Shown piece by piece: positions 44,377 through 56,300 of a stretch of DNA of 64,000 nt (position 1 is the first letter of the stretch; every line of letters begins with the position of its first letter). The notes beneath the pieces are model-generated. The model was not told where the DNA came from, did not search any database, and was given only the letters and a program-made list of their open reading frames with translations. This DNA comes from Rosa chinensis (taxonomy: Eukaryota; Streptophyta; Magnoliopsida; Rosales; Rosaceae): contig NC_037092.1 in the NCBI RefSeq assembly GCF_002994745.2, positions 23,895,001 through 23,959,000 on the forward strand. Reading direction: 5' to 3'. The translations under genes and the position numbers were made by a program.

Positions 44377-46107
44377 AAAGTTTTTTTTTTTTTTTAAAAA
44401 AACCACAGAATAGTTCATGTTATTTTCTTGTTAATTAGAAATTAATTTTTGAAACTCAATACCTTGTATTTGATTTTTTTTTAATTGAAAAAGATATTTA
44501 TGTTGCCTGATTAAGGAATGGATATGTACTTAAGATTTATAGAGTAATTAAATCATTGAAATGACTAAGTTTTTTTTATTTTAAAGATAATAGTATGTTT
44601 GCAAATTATATGAGTGAGATTATTTGAGGAACTTTAGTGAGGTTTAGTGAGTAAATTTAGTATTTGGAAATTTGATAGGAGGTGTAAAAAGCATAGGAGG
44701 TCAAGTGAGTATATTTGAAGGTTCCAATAGAAAAACTAAAAAAATAATAATAAGTGAGTGGTGTAAGGGGGAAAAACTTCCCTAGAATAGGTGTAAAGAG
44801 ACATTTTCCAAAAAAAAACCCTCGAGGATTATGAGAAGGGGTTCTTAGACCAAAGGGAATGCTTCTAAGCCTAGTCCAAAGACTAAAGGAAGGAGAAGTT
44901 ACTAGTTGAGGAAGTTGCTAGTTGAGGAAGTTACGGCGGTGATTCTTCGGAGGATCCTCCAATTGACTAGCAGTGGCGAGGCTATTCGTCGTGGGAATGT
45001 GGTGATGAGGGCACTGGCAATCCCTTTGCTCGTGTTTCTCGTCATCGTTGGCTGGTGTAGAGAAGATATGAGTCGATGGTCTTTTTCCACCTCAGATCGG
45101 TGCTGCATCTGTGCTAACAGACGGGAACTGATGTTTTGTTTGGCTGACCACCTATTATGGCGATGGGGTAGACCATCGGATGTCGGCACGGTGACGGGGA
45201 TGGTCAAATTATGTGGCCGAGGATGTCATCACCTGGATCTTTTGTCGGGGATGGAGAGATCTAAGATGGAGGCAATTGAGGGCGTGCTGATTCCAGGTGT
45301 GAGACCATCGGAGGTGAAACAAGAAGCAGCGGTGGTACCGGTTCTCTGCTTCGGCGCTTGGTCCTGCCTTGATTGGGTGCCCATATCATATTTCTGGGTG
45401 CCCAGTATAAGGTTATAGGCTTGGGAGTTGGGCTGGCTTTGGGCCCGCGACAGAGCCCAGTGGTTGGGCTTGATTTCTCCACATATTTGGATTTGGGACC
45501 TAGGCAATGGTTTGAGTACTTGCTTGCTCAAATGTGTTCTTATAATTTCGGGTGTGTTGTGCTTACGTACAGGTAGATTCCTCATTGCTATATTCTACAA
45601 AAGATCTCGGTATAATCACGCTATGAGTACCACAATTGCGTGTCTGGCGAGCAGTGTTAATTGTGTTGGGACAAACATAGTCTTGAGTCATCCACCGATC
45701 TCTTGCATGCTCGAGTTACAGATTATGATGATTTGGTCTCCAAACCTCAAGGTCATGGCAATGGTCTCATTGTTGGTAATTTTTTTGAGGAGCCTGAGAA
45801 TTTATCTTCAATTTTCTGTTAGTTTCTCTATAAGTGATCCAGAGCAGTATTTTATTGTACATGAACTACATGTTGGTATGGTACACCTTCTGGTTTGTTC
45901 TAGCTTTGCTCTAGCTTCAAGCCGTTTGTGGCTTGTGTCTGCTCCCAATTGGGATGTCATTCTAAACGATTGTAATCGTTAAAAGTTTCAATGAATTCAC
46001 TTTGAAAAAAAATAAAAAAAAGGGAAGCAATAAAGCTTCTAATATCTAGAGGGGCATACCCACTCCAATGTGGGCAATTGTATTGCCCTATATTATATAC
46101 ATATCCA
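44377..46107 (+). other. Repeat-like DNA, possibly an old non-LTR retroposon
   Basis: AT-rich to about 44880, then a GC-richer segment to about 45970 that ends gttaaaagtttcaatgaatt followed by an A-rich tail near 46000. Open frames at 44906-45418 and 45428-45982 are Trp-rich, overlap open antisense frames, and match nothing I can name with confidence. The tail SRLWLVSAPNWDVILNDCNR is faintly like the end of plant LINE RNase H. I found no target duplication. Confidence 0.25.
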
Positions 46108-46470
46108 GAGCTCCGCTTTGAAATTAAAGTGCGCATTTAGATTTTATGGTCACTTTTTGGTCGCATATCCACATCTCGACCATTCACTTTTTAGGTACTA
46201 ATATATAGATTATCTCTGCAAATTTTCAGCCAAATTGATGATCATTAAGGCATTGATAACTGCCTTAAAGCTAGTACGGTTCAGGTTGGACAGGTTCAGT
46301 TCGTCCATTAGTTTAAGTGAGTTAGATACCTTAACAATCATCAATTTGGCTGAAAATTTGCAGAGATGATCTATACATTAGTACCTAAAAACTGAACGGT
46401 CGTAATGTGGATATATGACTGAAAAGTGACCAAAACTCTAAATGCGCACTTTAATTTCAAAGCGGAGCTC
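46108..46470. mobile_element. Foldback/MITE with ~155-bp inverted arms
   Basis: gagctccgctttgaaattaa at the left and ttaatttcaaagcggagctc at the right are perfect inverses, and similarity continues inward for about 155 bp per arm (for example caaattgatgatcatt against caatcatcaatttg). The centre is a ~45-bp spacer around ggttcaggttggacaggttc. Arms differ by scattered substitutions. No coding capacity. Target duplication is unclear. Transcripts would fold into a long hairpin. Confidence 0.85.
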
Positions 46471-46481
46471 CACTATGAATA

Positions 46482-46523
<42 letters not shown>

Positions 46524-49094
46524 CCATTTAGCAGCTCTTTCTGACATTTATTGAATTTGTACTATTATGCTATTTACTGAATTTGTAATAAAGTCTAACA
46601 TTTCTCTAAAGAAATATGCATCCTCTTTATAATTTAATAACTAAGATTAAATATAAAAATAAAGAAAGAATTTGAAGAGAGAAGAGAGATGAGTGTAGAA
46701 AATTCAAAAAATGATTCTTTATAATTTTAAAGTTTGTATAAATTAAAAAAGATGATTTTTCTACGGAAAGATGTGTTATGTGTAATGATATTTTTTTATG
46801 ATAGAGTAACTTTTTTGTTATGTCACAGCTTTGTTAAAGCAAATAGAGTAGTTAATTGTGCATTCTTTGCTAACTGGTGCTTGTTATAATACATAGATTT
46901 AGTAGAGACTCGAAGCTCATCCCACTCTTATATATGTCAGTGAGATTCGTACCCATGACCTTTATAATGTTGGAATTATAACTTACCAACGGGTCACAAC
47001 TCCTGTTATTATTTCAAGACGTTCTTTTGATGCTTATTGTAATCTGGGGTTCCGGCTTTACGTTCCCCCCCTGTACTCTGCAATTTCATTAATCAAGGCT
47101 TGAGAGTGGCCGCACTAGCCCAATTTTTTATTTTTATTTTTAAAAAAGATTCTTTATCTGTCCTTTGTCTCTAAAATTCAAAAAAGAGTTACATTTTTTT
47201 ATTGAAAAGAAGTCTGTCTTTATTAAAGAATTTAAAGTTTAGCAAATAGTACAACAATTAATACAAGACCGTCAGAAAGACCCTAAAATCTAATTGAAGC
47301 CCAAGTACAAGAGTAAACTCCAAATAGTTGAAAAAAGGTAAAAAGTTGCACCTAATATTTCCTTATCTTAATTTACAATAAATAAATAAAGTGGAGTGAA
47401 ATCCACACTTCCCATTTTACAATTCATATTCCCTTTTTTTTTCCCGTATAAGGAGACAAAATTCAAGTCAAATTTAGATTACTCAAAAAGAAACATGGAA
47501 TGTGAATTGTAAAATAAGAAGTATAGATTTCACTCCCCTAAATATATTCTTTCCTAGTTTTTTTTTTAATCAAACCCGAACCCAAAGGGCGGGTGACAAT
47601 ATATTCATCTAAAGCCAGAATAGGCAGTTACATACCCTTCCGCTGCCATCTACAGACAGACAAGAAAGTAGTGGTAGTACCCACAGTGGTACATAGAAAT
47701 AGACTTACCCATTAGACATTCATGAACGTAGATATAGCGGATATCCTCTTTTGGTACTACTCCAGAGGTGCTAGAGAAACATAGAGTGCGCGTAAATGTT
47801 TAACTTCCTAAAACAAGGAATTATTGTAATTAGACTAACTAAAAACAAAAAGATGGGCTTAGGGCAAAAACTCTAGCCCAAAATACTACAGTCCAAGTAG
47901 CCCAAGAAGGCGGCGCACCCAAGGCCTATCAAGCTTGGCTTAGCGCGCGCAGCTCCAGCCATCACCTCCAGACCACCAAACTTCCAGCGCAGCTCCTCCC
48001 GTAGTTTAGTTTCTAGTGATACCATTATATTAATATCCACATTTTAGGAATAATACCTAAATAGTTTTTTTTTTTTAGAAAAAAAAATTGCATAACACTA
48101 AGAATTTTTGTTGTAAACAGATATAAATACATTGGAACAATCACTGTACGTGGTTCTTCCTCTACTCTAACTTGACAGGAAACAAAAGCGTGATCCTAAC
48201 TACAATGTCTGCTGCTTGAATACATTTTCCAGAGGCAATATGTATGCATAACTATAGAGAAGAAGTAAAATAAGTTGCTTGCTTCCTTTATCACTGCACT
48301 TTCCACTGCACAAAATAGGTTTCACATATATATAACTCACCCTAAGCATAAAAAAAAAAGAAAAAAAAAGAAGAAACTCACCCTAAGCATCCATCGACAA
48401 TAAATTCTTCATCAATTGAACTCGAACGTACAAAAATAACATGCTCAATTAACTCTGCAGTTTTGTACCACCTCCGCAATCCTAACTAAACTCCGAATAG
48501 TTGAAAAGGGTAAAAATTTACATAAAAATCTTCCATGTCTTAATTTACAAGAAATAAATATATTCTTTCCTAATTTAAGTTTCCAGTGATATACTATTAG
48601 ATTAAGGTATATATAGCCGTATAGTGCTTTATAAATACTAACAGCCCTCCACTTCTATATTCAATTCACATTGACTTTGTTTATTAAGAAAAACATTGGT
48701 GTAAAGGAAGATCTTTTTGTAGTTTACTATACGTGGTCAAGTCAGGTACGATCCTATAATCCATTACATGACAGAGTTATTTTTCAGAAATCTGTTTCCA
48801 TCAAAAGAAATATTAAGGTTTTGAATGTTTTGGTGCATATATATATATTTTGATCAGTATATTCTTCTTAGGGTTTATATGTTGGTATTTCGATCAGTAT
48901 ATTCTCGCTTAGGGTTTATATATCGTATGCACGGTGTGTGTGTGTGTGTGTCTGTGGATGGGGTTTCAAATATCAAAGACATGCTAAATAAGAATTTTCT
49001 TTATGATATATAATTCCTTAATTTATCTAGTAAATAAATAAATAAATTCCGTTAGCTCGTTTTCTTAGCTGAATTTGTGTTTCTCTCTCAAAAA

Positions 49095-49149
<55 letters not shown>

Positions 49150-49297
49150 CACACACACACACAATATCTTTTTGTTTTGATTTGATATTGGTACGTAAAG
49201 CCGAAAAAAAAACACGACACACACAACTTTTTAATTTCTTGCATCAAGTCTTGCTGAAATTTAATAAATATATATAAAAAAAAATTATGAGTTTTGC
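46471..49297. other. Intergenic, repeats, no gene seen
   Basis: (AT)n follows the foldback element at about 46487-46516. About 46930-46960 carries tgagattcgtacccatgacc, a phrase common near plant retroposons. About 47580-48010 is a GC-richer block of unknown repeat type. (TA)n and (CA)n runs near 49100-49165 lie just upstream of the proteasome-like gene. A ctttataaata at about 48629 could be its TATA box. Confidence 0.4.
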
Positions 49298-49351
49298 TTG
49301 CTATGTTTTATCTTTCCACGTCTTACAGGAGGTTTGCCTTTTGACAGGAAT

Positions 49352-51167
49352 ATGGGTTGTAACAGTTCGAAGTACTCTTCAGAGCAAGATAATGCAATGG
49401 ACTCAAAGAGAAAGGGGACAACCATTGTTGCATGTTTTATTGAGGAAGGCATCGTGTTTGCCGTTGATTCCAGGTCCTCAAATGAAGGGTCTCAAGGGAT
49501 CAGGGAACGTAATAAAGAATATAAGCCTAAAAGTAAACAATAACTCTTCCATGCATGCATGTTTTGGATATTAACAATGAGTTTACCTATCAATTCTTTT
49601 ATTTAATATTTCATATTTTCAGTCAGAGACGATACGGATAAAGTGTTTCGTATGTCTTCCAACATAGTTGCCGTAATGGCAGGAGAAGCTCGAGCTGGCA
49701 GAGAGATGTGCAACTCGGTGAAACGTAAATGCTCACGATTTTTAAAATCCAACGGCGTGCTTTCAGTTTCATTTGTATACAAAGAGATGATTAAATATTT
49801 AGAAGATCTCGATGACGAGAATAAAGAATTTGGGACCATCATTGCTGGATGGGATGAAACAGAGGTAATGAATATCGTCTCACTTAGAACTTCTCATTTA
49901 TTCATATTCATGAAATAGATCACTTAGCTAAGCTTCTGTAACTTTGTTTGGTACTTTGGTTGCAGGGTTTTCAAGTTTGTCGTATTTTCATATCTGACAA
50001 CCAAATTGTGAAAAACAGAAATTGTCGCTATGCGTCACTCGGATCTGGTCAACAATATGCTAATGATGTTATGGCACCTTGGTATGTGCTTCTTCACACC
50101 CTTGTGCACTCGTTATTAATTAATTAATTAATTTATTTTACATAAGTATAACAACTGCATAATTTGAGTTTCACATACTCGATTAACATGCATGATCTGC
50201 TAGGTATTCCTATAACATGACCGTTGAAGATGCAGCTGAGTTGGTCCTAAAGTCTTTATTTTTTGCAACCTTGTACGATAAGTACACTGGCGGAACTTTA
50301 AATGGTAACATTTCAACCTCTAAATCTATCTTCTCATTTTAGCTGTTAAGAAATTAAAGATATCAATTATTTGTTCCCATGTAAAACTTTCTATTTAATC
50401 CTCACTAACACTGTGGAGATCACGGGTTCAAATCTCACTGATATCAGGGATGGGGTGGGTGGGGAGTTACATTGTCGTCCATAATAAAAAATATAAAATA
50501 AAATAAAATAAAAACTTTCTATATAATTCTCACTTATCTTTTATGTTTCAATCCAGTTTATCACTTGGACAAAAAGGATTATCATAAGAAATCTAGTCAT
50601 AGTTCTTTGGAAGCGTATTGTAAATTTTACGACCTTTGCAATGAGAAAGATACACTTTTTTTGGTTTGTTCTTCGACGCATCAGCCTTTTACTGCCGATG
50701 ATCTCATGACTTCCTTCTTCAGGTACATATAAATTAACATTTTCCCTCTTTAATGTAATCGAGGAAAAAAAAAAAACATTTTCCTCTTTGCATATATTAA
50801 TATATGATTAATTTACTTCACAGTAATTATCGGTTACAATTTTGACAGAAAATATGGAATAACGGCGATGTCAGGCCATCGTGTAGGCCATTATGTATCA
50901 AAGAAATTGAAGGAAGGCGTCGCCCTCTTCTTCCATCGTCTTGTGTTCGGAGAGTGTGAAGCTTCAGAAGTATATAACAAAATTATGGCGGAAAATGGTC
51001 ATAAATCACGTCCTTGTGACTTATCTATTCCCCAGATATATAAGATGTTCGACTACCGAGTGGAGTTGAATACTAAAGTCGATGCTCGAGAGGTAAAGGT
51101 GCCAGTTTATGTGAGTCGGAGCTCAAAGGAATTGTTGCTCGGAATGTCGTCAGAGTTGAAAGTATAA
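49352..51167 (+). CDS. Divergent 20S proteasome beta-5-like protein with C-terminal extension
   Basis: Exons: 49352-49508, 49623-49864, 49966-50081, 50204-50304, 50557-50722, 50849-51167; all GT-AG, phases join, 366 residues. KGTTIVACFIEEGIVFAVDS places the nucleophile at Thr23 after Gly22 and the Asp17-equivalent at Asp39. DKVFRMSSNIVAVMAGEARA aligns with the Lys33 and MAGG region of beta-5 (Lys59, after a 4-residue insertion). GTIIAGWDE, ASLGSGQQY and YDKYTGG supply the Ser129-, Asp166- and Ser169-like positions (the last is Thr). Normal beta-5 is about 270 residues and ends soon after VYHLD-like sequence. This protein runs about 130 residues further, with DTLFLVCS, TADDLMTSFFRKYGITAM and GVALFFHRLVFGECEASEVY arranged like an RRM fold (inference). 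The start MGCNSSK resembles an N-myristoylation signal; an in-frame ATG lies upstream at 49298. Exon 1 could use a later donor. Confidence 0.75.
50406..50510. mobile_element. SINE-like insertion in intron 4 of the proteasome-like gene
   Basis: A short body contains gggttcaaatctcac, resembling a Pol III B box, and ends in an A-rich tail of ataaaataaaa repeats. About 23 bp beginning aaaactttctat flanks it on both sides (50383-50405 and 50511-50533, two mismatches), as expected for a retroposed element. It is 5'-truncated: no A box is seen. Confidence 0.65.
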
Positions 51168-51727
51168 CTAGAGGGATCTCATAGAGAATCAACTTGCATG
51201 CGGGACAGTTATGAACTTATCGAAGATAAAATGCGCTTAGCCTTGCCATTTAAAATTTTGATACTACTTTTTTCCTTTCGTTATTTTAAGAGAGAATTTT
51301 TATAGTTCTAATTTTAAGAGCTAGCTTCAGTTGGTTGGAGCGTACATTCAATCATTACATTGTTCAAGTTTAATTTAAGGATAAATTTCTTCTATGGTAT
51401 CGATCTGAGGTATAGTCAATTAAACACTTTGATATTTAGTCTTCAAAAGAGGACAATTTGATACCTAAACTAGGCTACGTTTGATATTTTGGTACTTCTA
51501 TTAATTTTTTCTGTTAAATATAAGGATACAATTGACATTTAGAATATATGTACAATCAAAGATGGTACGGTCATGATGATGGAGTGGTGGTGATAGGCCT
51601 ACCCTTAAAAAAATTTCTAATCCTAATCCTAATATGTTTAGATATAGATCCTACCTTCAATTAGGATTAGAAGAAAATTCTAGTTAAGATATACTGTGCT
51701 TATTGATGCAGCACTCAATCTAAACGC
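51168..51727. other. Intergenic between the proteasome-like gene and the F-box gene
   Basis: No gene seen. AT-rich, with no obvious repeat structure; it includes the promoter of the downstream F-box gene, but I find no convincing TATA box. Confidence 0.4.
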
Positions 51728-52972
51728 ATGGGTTGTCGGAGAGGAGCACAAATGGCTATGCATGGATCAGCAATCGTGCCTTACCTTCCACTCGATGTAA
51801 TCGCCGAAATACTTGCAAAACTTTCTGTCAAATCCTTGTTGCAATTTAGAGTTGTGTGCAAGTCATGGTGCTCCTTAATCTCAAGTCATCAATTTGTCAA
51901 AAAGTATTTGTCACAAGTCACCACCAGTCCTTCAAGACTAATCATGAATCCTTTTGGCTTGGTTAACGACTTGACTTTCTACCATCTTCATGATTCCATA
52001 GTAGTCTGTGAAAGTTCAATCGATTTCCGGATCGAAGAATCTGAGTACTGTGTCATGGGTTCTTGTGACGGTTTAGTATGTGTAAAAGAATGTCACCATG
52101 GTATGATCTTCCTCTGGAATCCAAGTACAAGATGCGCCAAAATATTACCTTGTACTTCCGAAGTACATGGGAAAGTGTATGAACTTGGATGGAAGTATGG
52201 ATTCGGTCACGACTGCAATAGTGACGACTACAAGGTGCTAACATTGAGTCCTGAAGAAAATACTCTTGATAAGATGGAGTACTTTAGTTATAAATCCATG
52301 ATGTACACATTAGGAACAGACTCTTGGAGGAGGATTCGGGATTCACCACTTGGTTGTGTGTTTGTCGACAAGTCTGCTACTTTTGTTAGTGGAGCTCTAC
52401 ACTGGATGGCGGATCAAGAACCAAGTCTTACTAGGGTAATTATTTCTCTTGATTTAACAAGTGAGACATACATAGAAGTGCCACAACCTGATTATGAGTA
52501 TTCTTCTGAACTTGCTGAAGTCGGGGCTTCAAGAGGATGCTTATGCTTGCTTGCTTACGACAATGATGAATATTATGATATTTGGGTGATGAATGAATAT
52601 GGGGTGCGAGAGTCTTGGACCAAATCGATCAAAATCCCATTTATGTGGGAATTTCTTGGCTGCTTAAAACCGCTGACATGGTTTATCGAGAACGGGGAAA
52701 TTATATTGAGTATAGGTGGGAATGTGGCTTCCTACAATGCAAACAGAAACTCAGTTAGGTATCTTTCAACTAAAAATGATGATTATTTATATCGGACCCC
52801 TGAATATGCCTTTTATGTAGAGAGCCTAGTCTCACCCAATGCCTACAGTGGAGACAACGAGATTAGTCATCTCAATATCAATATCGTACAAGAAAAAAGA
52901 GTGGTGATAAATGCATGTGGAGCAACAGAAAACGGCTTCACTTCAATCACTTGGCAGCTCCAGGATGCATGA
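51728..52972 (+). CDS. F-box protein with F-box-associated domain
   Basis: One uninterrupted frame of 414 residues. The F-box is at about residues 17-60: LPLDVIAEILAKLSVKSLLQ, then VCKSWCSLISSHQFVKKYLS. FBA-type blocks follow: MGSCDGLVCVKE, FLWNPSTRCAKILP, YGFGHDCNSDDYKVL, GALHWMADQ, WVMNEYGVRESWTKSIKIP. As in the F-box gene at 13479, the product should bridge SKP1/cullin to a substrate. The two share layout but differ in sequence, so they are not recent duplicates. A second in-frame Met nine residues in (51752) also fits as a start. After the usual ending VESLVSPN there are about 40 extra residues with no similarity I know. Confidence 0.88.
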   Translation: MGCRRGAQMAMHGSAIVPYLPLDVIAEILAKLSVKSLLQFRVVCKSWCSLISSHQFVKKYLSQVTTSPSRLIMNPFGLVNDLTFYHLHDSIVVCESSIDFRIEESEYCVMGSCDGLVCVKECHHGMIFLWNPSTRCAKILPCTSEVHGKVYELGWKYGFGHDCNSDDYKVLTLSPEENTLDKMEYFSYKSMMYTLGTDSWRRIRDSPLGCVFVDKSATFVSGALHWMADQEPSLTRVIISLDLTSETYIEVPQPDYEYSSELAEVGASRGCLCLLAYDNDEYYDIWVMNEYGVRESWTKSIKIPFMWEFLGCLKPLTWFIENGEIILSIGGNVASYNANRNSVRYLSTKNDDYLYRTPEYAFYVESLVSPNAYSGDNEISHLNINIVQEKRVVINACGATENGFTSITWQLQDA

Positions 52973-53386
52973 TTCAGCAGTACTGCTAAGCCAGGAAGGC
53001 TAGTGGTTGAACTGAACTAATGTGTCAGGCTTAGCGGGGGTATAATCCATTATCACAACTGGACGATGATGATGGCAGGCAGCAAGTTTCGTGGTACCAG
53101 CCACATAAACCAAGGAATACGCAGCAAATTTCATGATGATGATGATAAACCAATACATCAATGCATACAATAAAGATTCCTAATTCTCAACAGTCAGGAA
53201 TGGGATAAAAGAAGTCTTGCTCAGTATATGCAGCTAATTTGTTCAAACATAAAATTTGCTAATGTACTTGGTCTAAATCTTGCTCATGAAAGTCTTTGCA
53301 ATTTACTAACTGCAATTAGATTCCTGCAATTGAAAACTTGAAGTCGCCCATTTAAATCATCCCCAAGTTTTTCCAACTTCTCCTCT
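52973..53386. other. Convergent intergenic region
   Basis: 3' flanks of the F-box gene (+) and the oxidoreductase gene (-). Contains a short gatgatgatgat run near 53135. No gene seen. Confidence 0.5.
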
Positions 53387-56300
53387 CTAACTCTGTTCTA
53401 TCCTTGAATTCTCAAATCTGTCATTAGGAATAAGCAGGATCTTTCCAAAATGCTTGCCACTCTCCATGGGCCGGTGAGCCTCTGCTGCTTTAGCGAATGG
53501 AAAACGATGATGCACAACAGGTTTTACCTTACCAACTTCTATTAACGGCCACACATGCTTCTGTACCTCCTCGACAACTTTTGCTCTCTCTTCTAGCTTT
53601 CTAAACCGAAAGCCAGCCACTGCATGCATAGCCACCATATGAGATAAATTTTAACTAATACTGAGAGAAATCAGAAAGTGTTTTTCTGATTTGGGGGGAA
53701 TTTTAGCACTACCCTTTTGACAAGTAAATGTAATGAATGTTTTTTTTTTTTTTTGGAAAAAGAATAGTAGGTTCAATTTCGGTTTTGGTATTATTAATGA
53801 AGAAGGTAACTCAACAAATAATTGCAAAACTAGATGTCCGATTTCATGATAAACTAGCAGAGTTCACTAAATTTACAGGAAAAAAAAAAAACTCTAACCA
53901 AGTATATTCTAGTCCAGTACCTCCTATGTTCAAGTTCGCCTGAAGCTCAGAATTCACTTTTTTTGGCTGTGGAGTGCTAGCACGAGTATCTTTTGGTAGC
54001 ATCCAACAACCATTGATCTTAATAACTGTCCCACCTTGCTTAACACAGGCATGGTTCCATGGCATATATTCAATCGGGAGGCTACTCAAGACGACATCAA
54101 CACCTGCCATTAGGCATACATCAATATGATTTCTCATCCACAACAGTAAATAAAACCAACAATAGAAGGCATAGTATCGTTCTTATTGAGGTTATTACTG
54201 AGATGTTGATAAAAGAAAACAAACCTTTGTTGGCATCTGTTTCTCTATTTACCCTTTCAATAAAGTCATCTTCCTTGTCCTTGTAATTGAAACTGATGCA
54301 TGCATCAGCTCCAAGTGTCTTACAGAACTCTAACTTGTCACTACCTGATTGTCATGATTCATATCCTTGAGTATGTGTATGAAAAATAATTTTGAGCTAG
54401 CTGATTCGTAAATGAAAAACTTAGAATTACCTGCTGTGACAATCACCTTTACACCCCGGGCTTTTGCTAACTGTACTGCAAATGAACCAATTCCCCCGGA
54501 TCCCCCATGAACCTGAAATTTGACAGTAGTTCAGGGATATATGAAAGCTTATCATAAATAAGAAGAGTCGTACTATGGAGAAGATTTACCATCGTAAACA
54601 GTCAGAGAGATATATTTATTTAATCCCTTTTTGGGTGAATGATGCTTTAATTTGTCATAACTTAATTAGCAAAAGTATAAATATTCCAAATCACTTCAGA
54701 TTGGTGGACTTGGGGGAAGTTACCAATATAGTTTCACCGGCAATTAGCCGACTGTTCCTACCAGCGGGTAACCAATGTTCAAAACATAGCTTGTTTTCCA
54801 TAAAAAGTGCGGCCCAAACACTACAAGCCACTTGAGGGAAACTAGCAGCCTCCTCCACAGAAATACTTTTGCGGATAGGAAATACCAATCCTTCTTGAAC
54901 AGCTACCATCTCAGCGTATCCTCCTCCACTCAGAACAGCACACACCTAGATAACAAAAATTGGTACAGTTAAAGTATTTGACATGCATTACAAATGCTCC
55001 AATTCTTGGCAATCCTTGGTGGGAAGAGAGCTCAAAGAGAGCTGGCACTAACACCCTACAGAATGCTCACCACACCCATAAATCAATTTTCATTTTTGTC
55101 ATGGGGCTCATTCATGAAGTTCTATAGCATTAGCATATAAAATTATAATGATATATATAAATATATGAGACCATCAAACAAGAAGTTCGATTCTAATAAA
55201 TATGAGCTCAGCCAAGTGCAGCCACAAGAAGCAAGAATTTTTTTTTTTTTTGGATGAAATGAGTGCTAGAATAGGAACAATAACCTCCCTAACACTCCAA
55301 TTATTAATCCAAAATGAGTTGAATGACAAAGGAGGGGGGCCTAACCAAAACATCTGGATGCAACAAGCATAAACTAACAAGTTAACGAAATCTAAACTGC
55401 TGAAGACCTAAAATATCACTCTAAATTCCCGTGATTTTCCGAACAAAAGAAATATATATATTTTTTAGGAGAGAAGTAGAAAGCTAAAAGCAGGTCAGGT
55501 CTATAAAGTACGGTCAGAAGTTTCAAGTCATATGAGAACATAGTCACTCCTTGCTCGAAGCTCCAATTGGTGTTATAGTGTTAAACAGCACCTTGTGTCA
55601 ATGACAGCACCAGATTCCGATACACCTGACTAAATGTCCTGTGCTGCTATGAATTATGATGCTGGGCTTAAGTGGGTTGGTATGATCATCTCATCAGGTT
55701 CTGACGCAGTCGGAATGATAAACTAGGTTTACCAGCAATAAACCTAAGCAAACGATTCTGGAGTCCACCAGAGATAAAAGAGAATAATCTCAATATATTG
55801 ATAAAAGATGATAAGATGCCTTCTGCAGCCGCTTGCGGCTGCATAAATAAGAGAAAAGTACCCTAGGGTGACTAACAACGAAACCCTAAGGCCCATGGAT
55901 AAAAACGAAAACAATCCAAAAATAACTAAGAAAACCAAAAACGGGTAAAATAGAAAAATGCCGTTTTGAGGCCCTAAACGATCCCGAAAGCCCGAAAAAG
56001 GTCACACGTCGTGGCATAGCGACGAGTTTGCTTTCTGGCGCGATTCCCTTTCCGGAAAGCTAAAGTGCGTCCCGATCGGACTCCGGAGGCCCATTTCACG
56101 TCTACTAGTCCCTTTTCGGTTTCCACCCTTAGCACGATCCAATTGTTCTTGAAATTGGACCGCTATCTGTTCTACATCAGTCTCCTCCACCTCCGAAGAA
56201 CTCGACCCCGAGTTCTCTTCAGGATAAAGAACCTCATCTTCATGAAACTCATGCAGATCAGCAACATTGAAAGTGTGAGAAATGCCCATTGAATCTGGAA

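Noticed and set aside
44906..45982. Two long + frames (170 and 184 codons)
   Set aside because: No recognisable domain, open antisense frames, repeat-like DNA ending in an A-rich tail; not supported as genes.
13479..52972. The two F-box genes as part of a self-incompatibility S-locus
   Set aside because: No S-RNase gene is visible, and the proteins fit the broad FBA family equally well.
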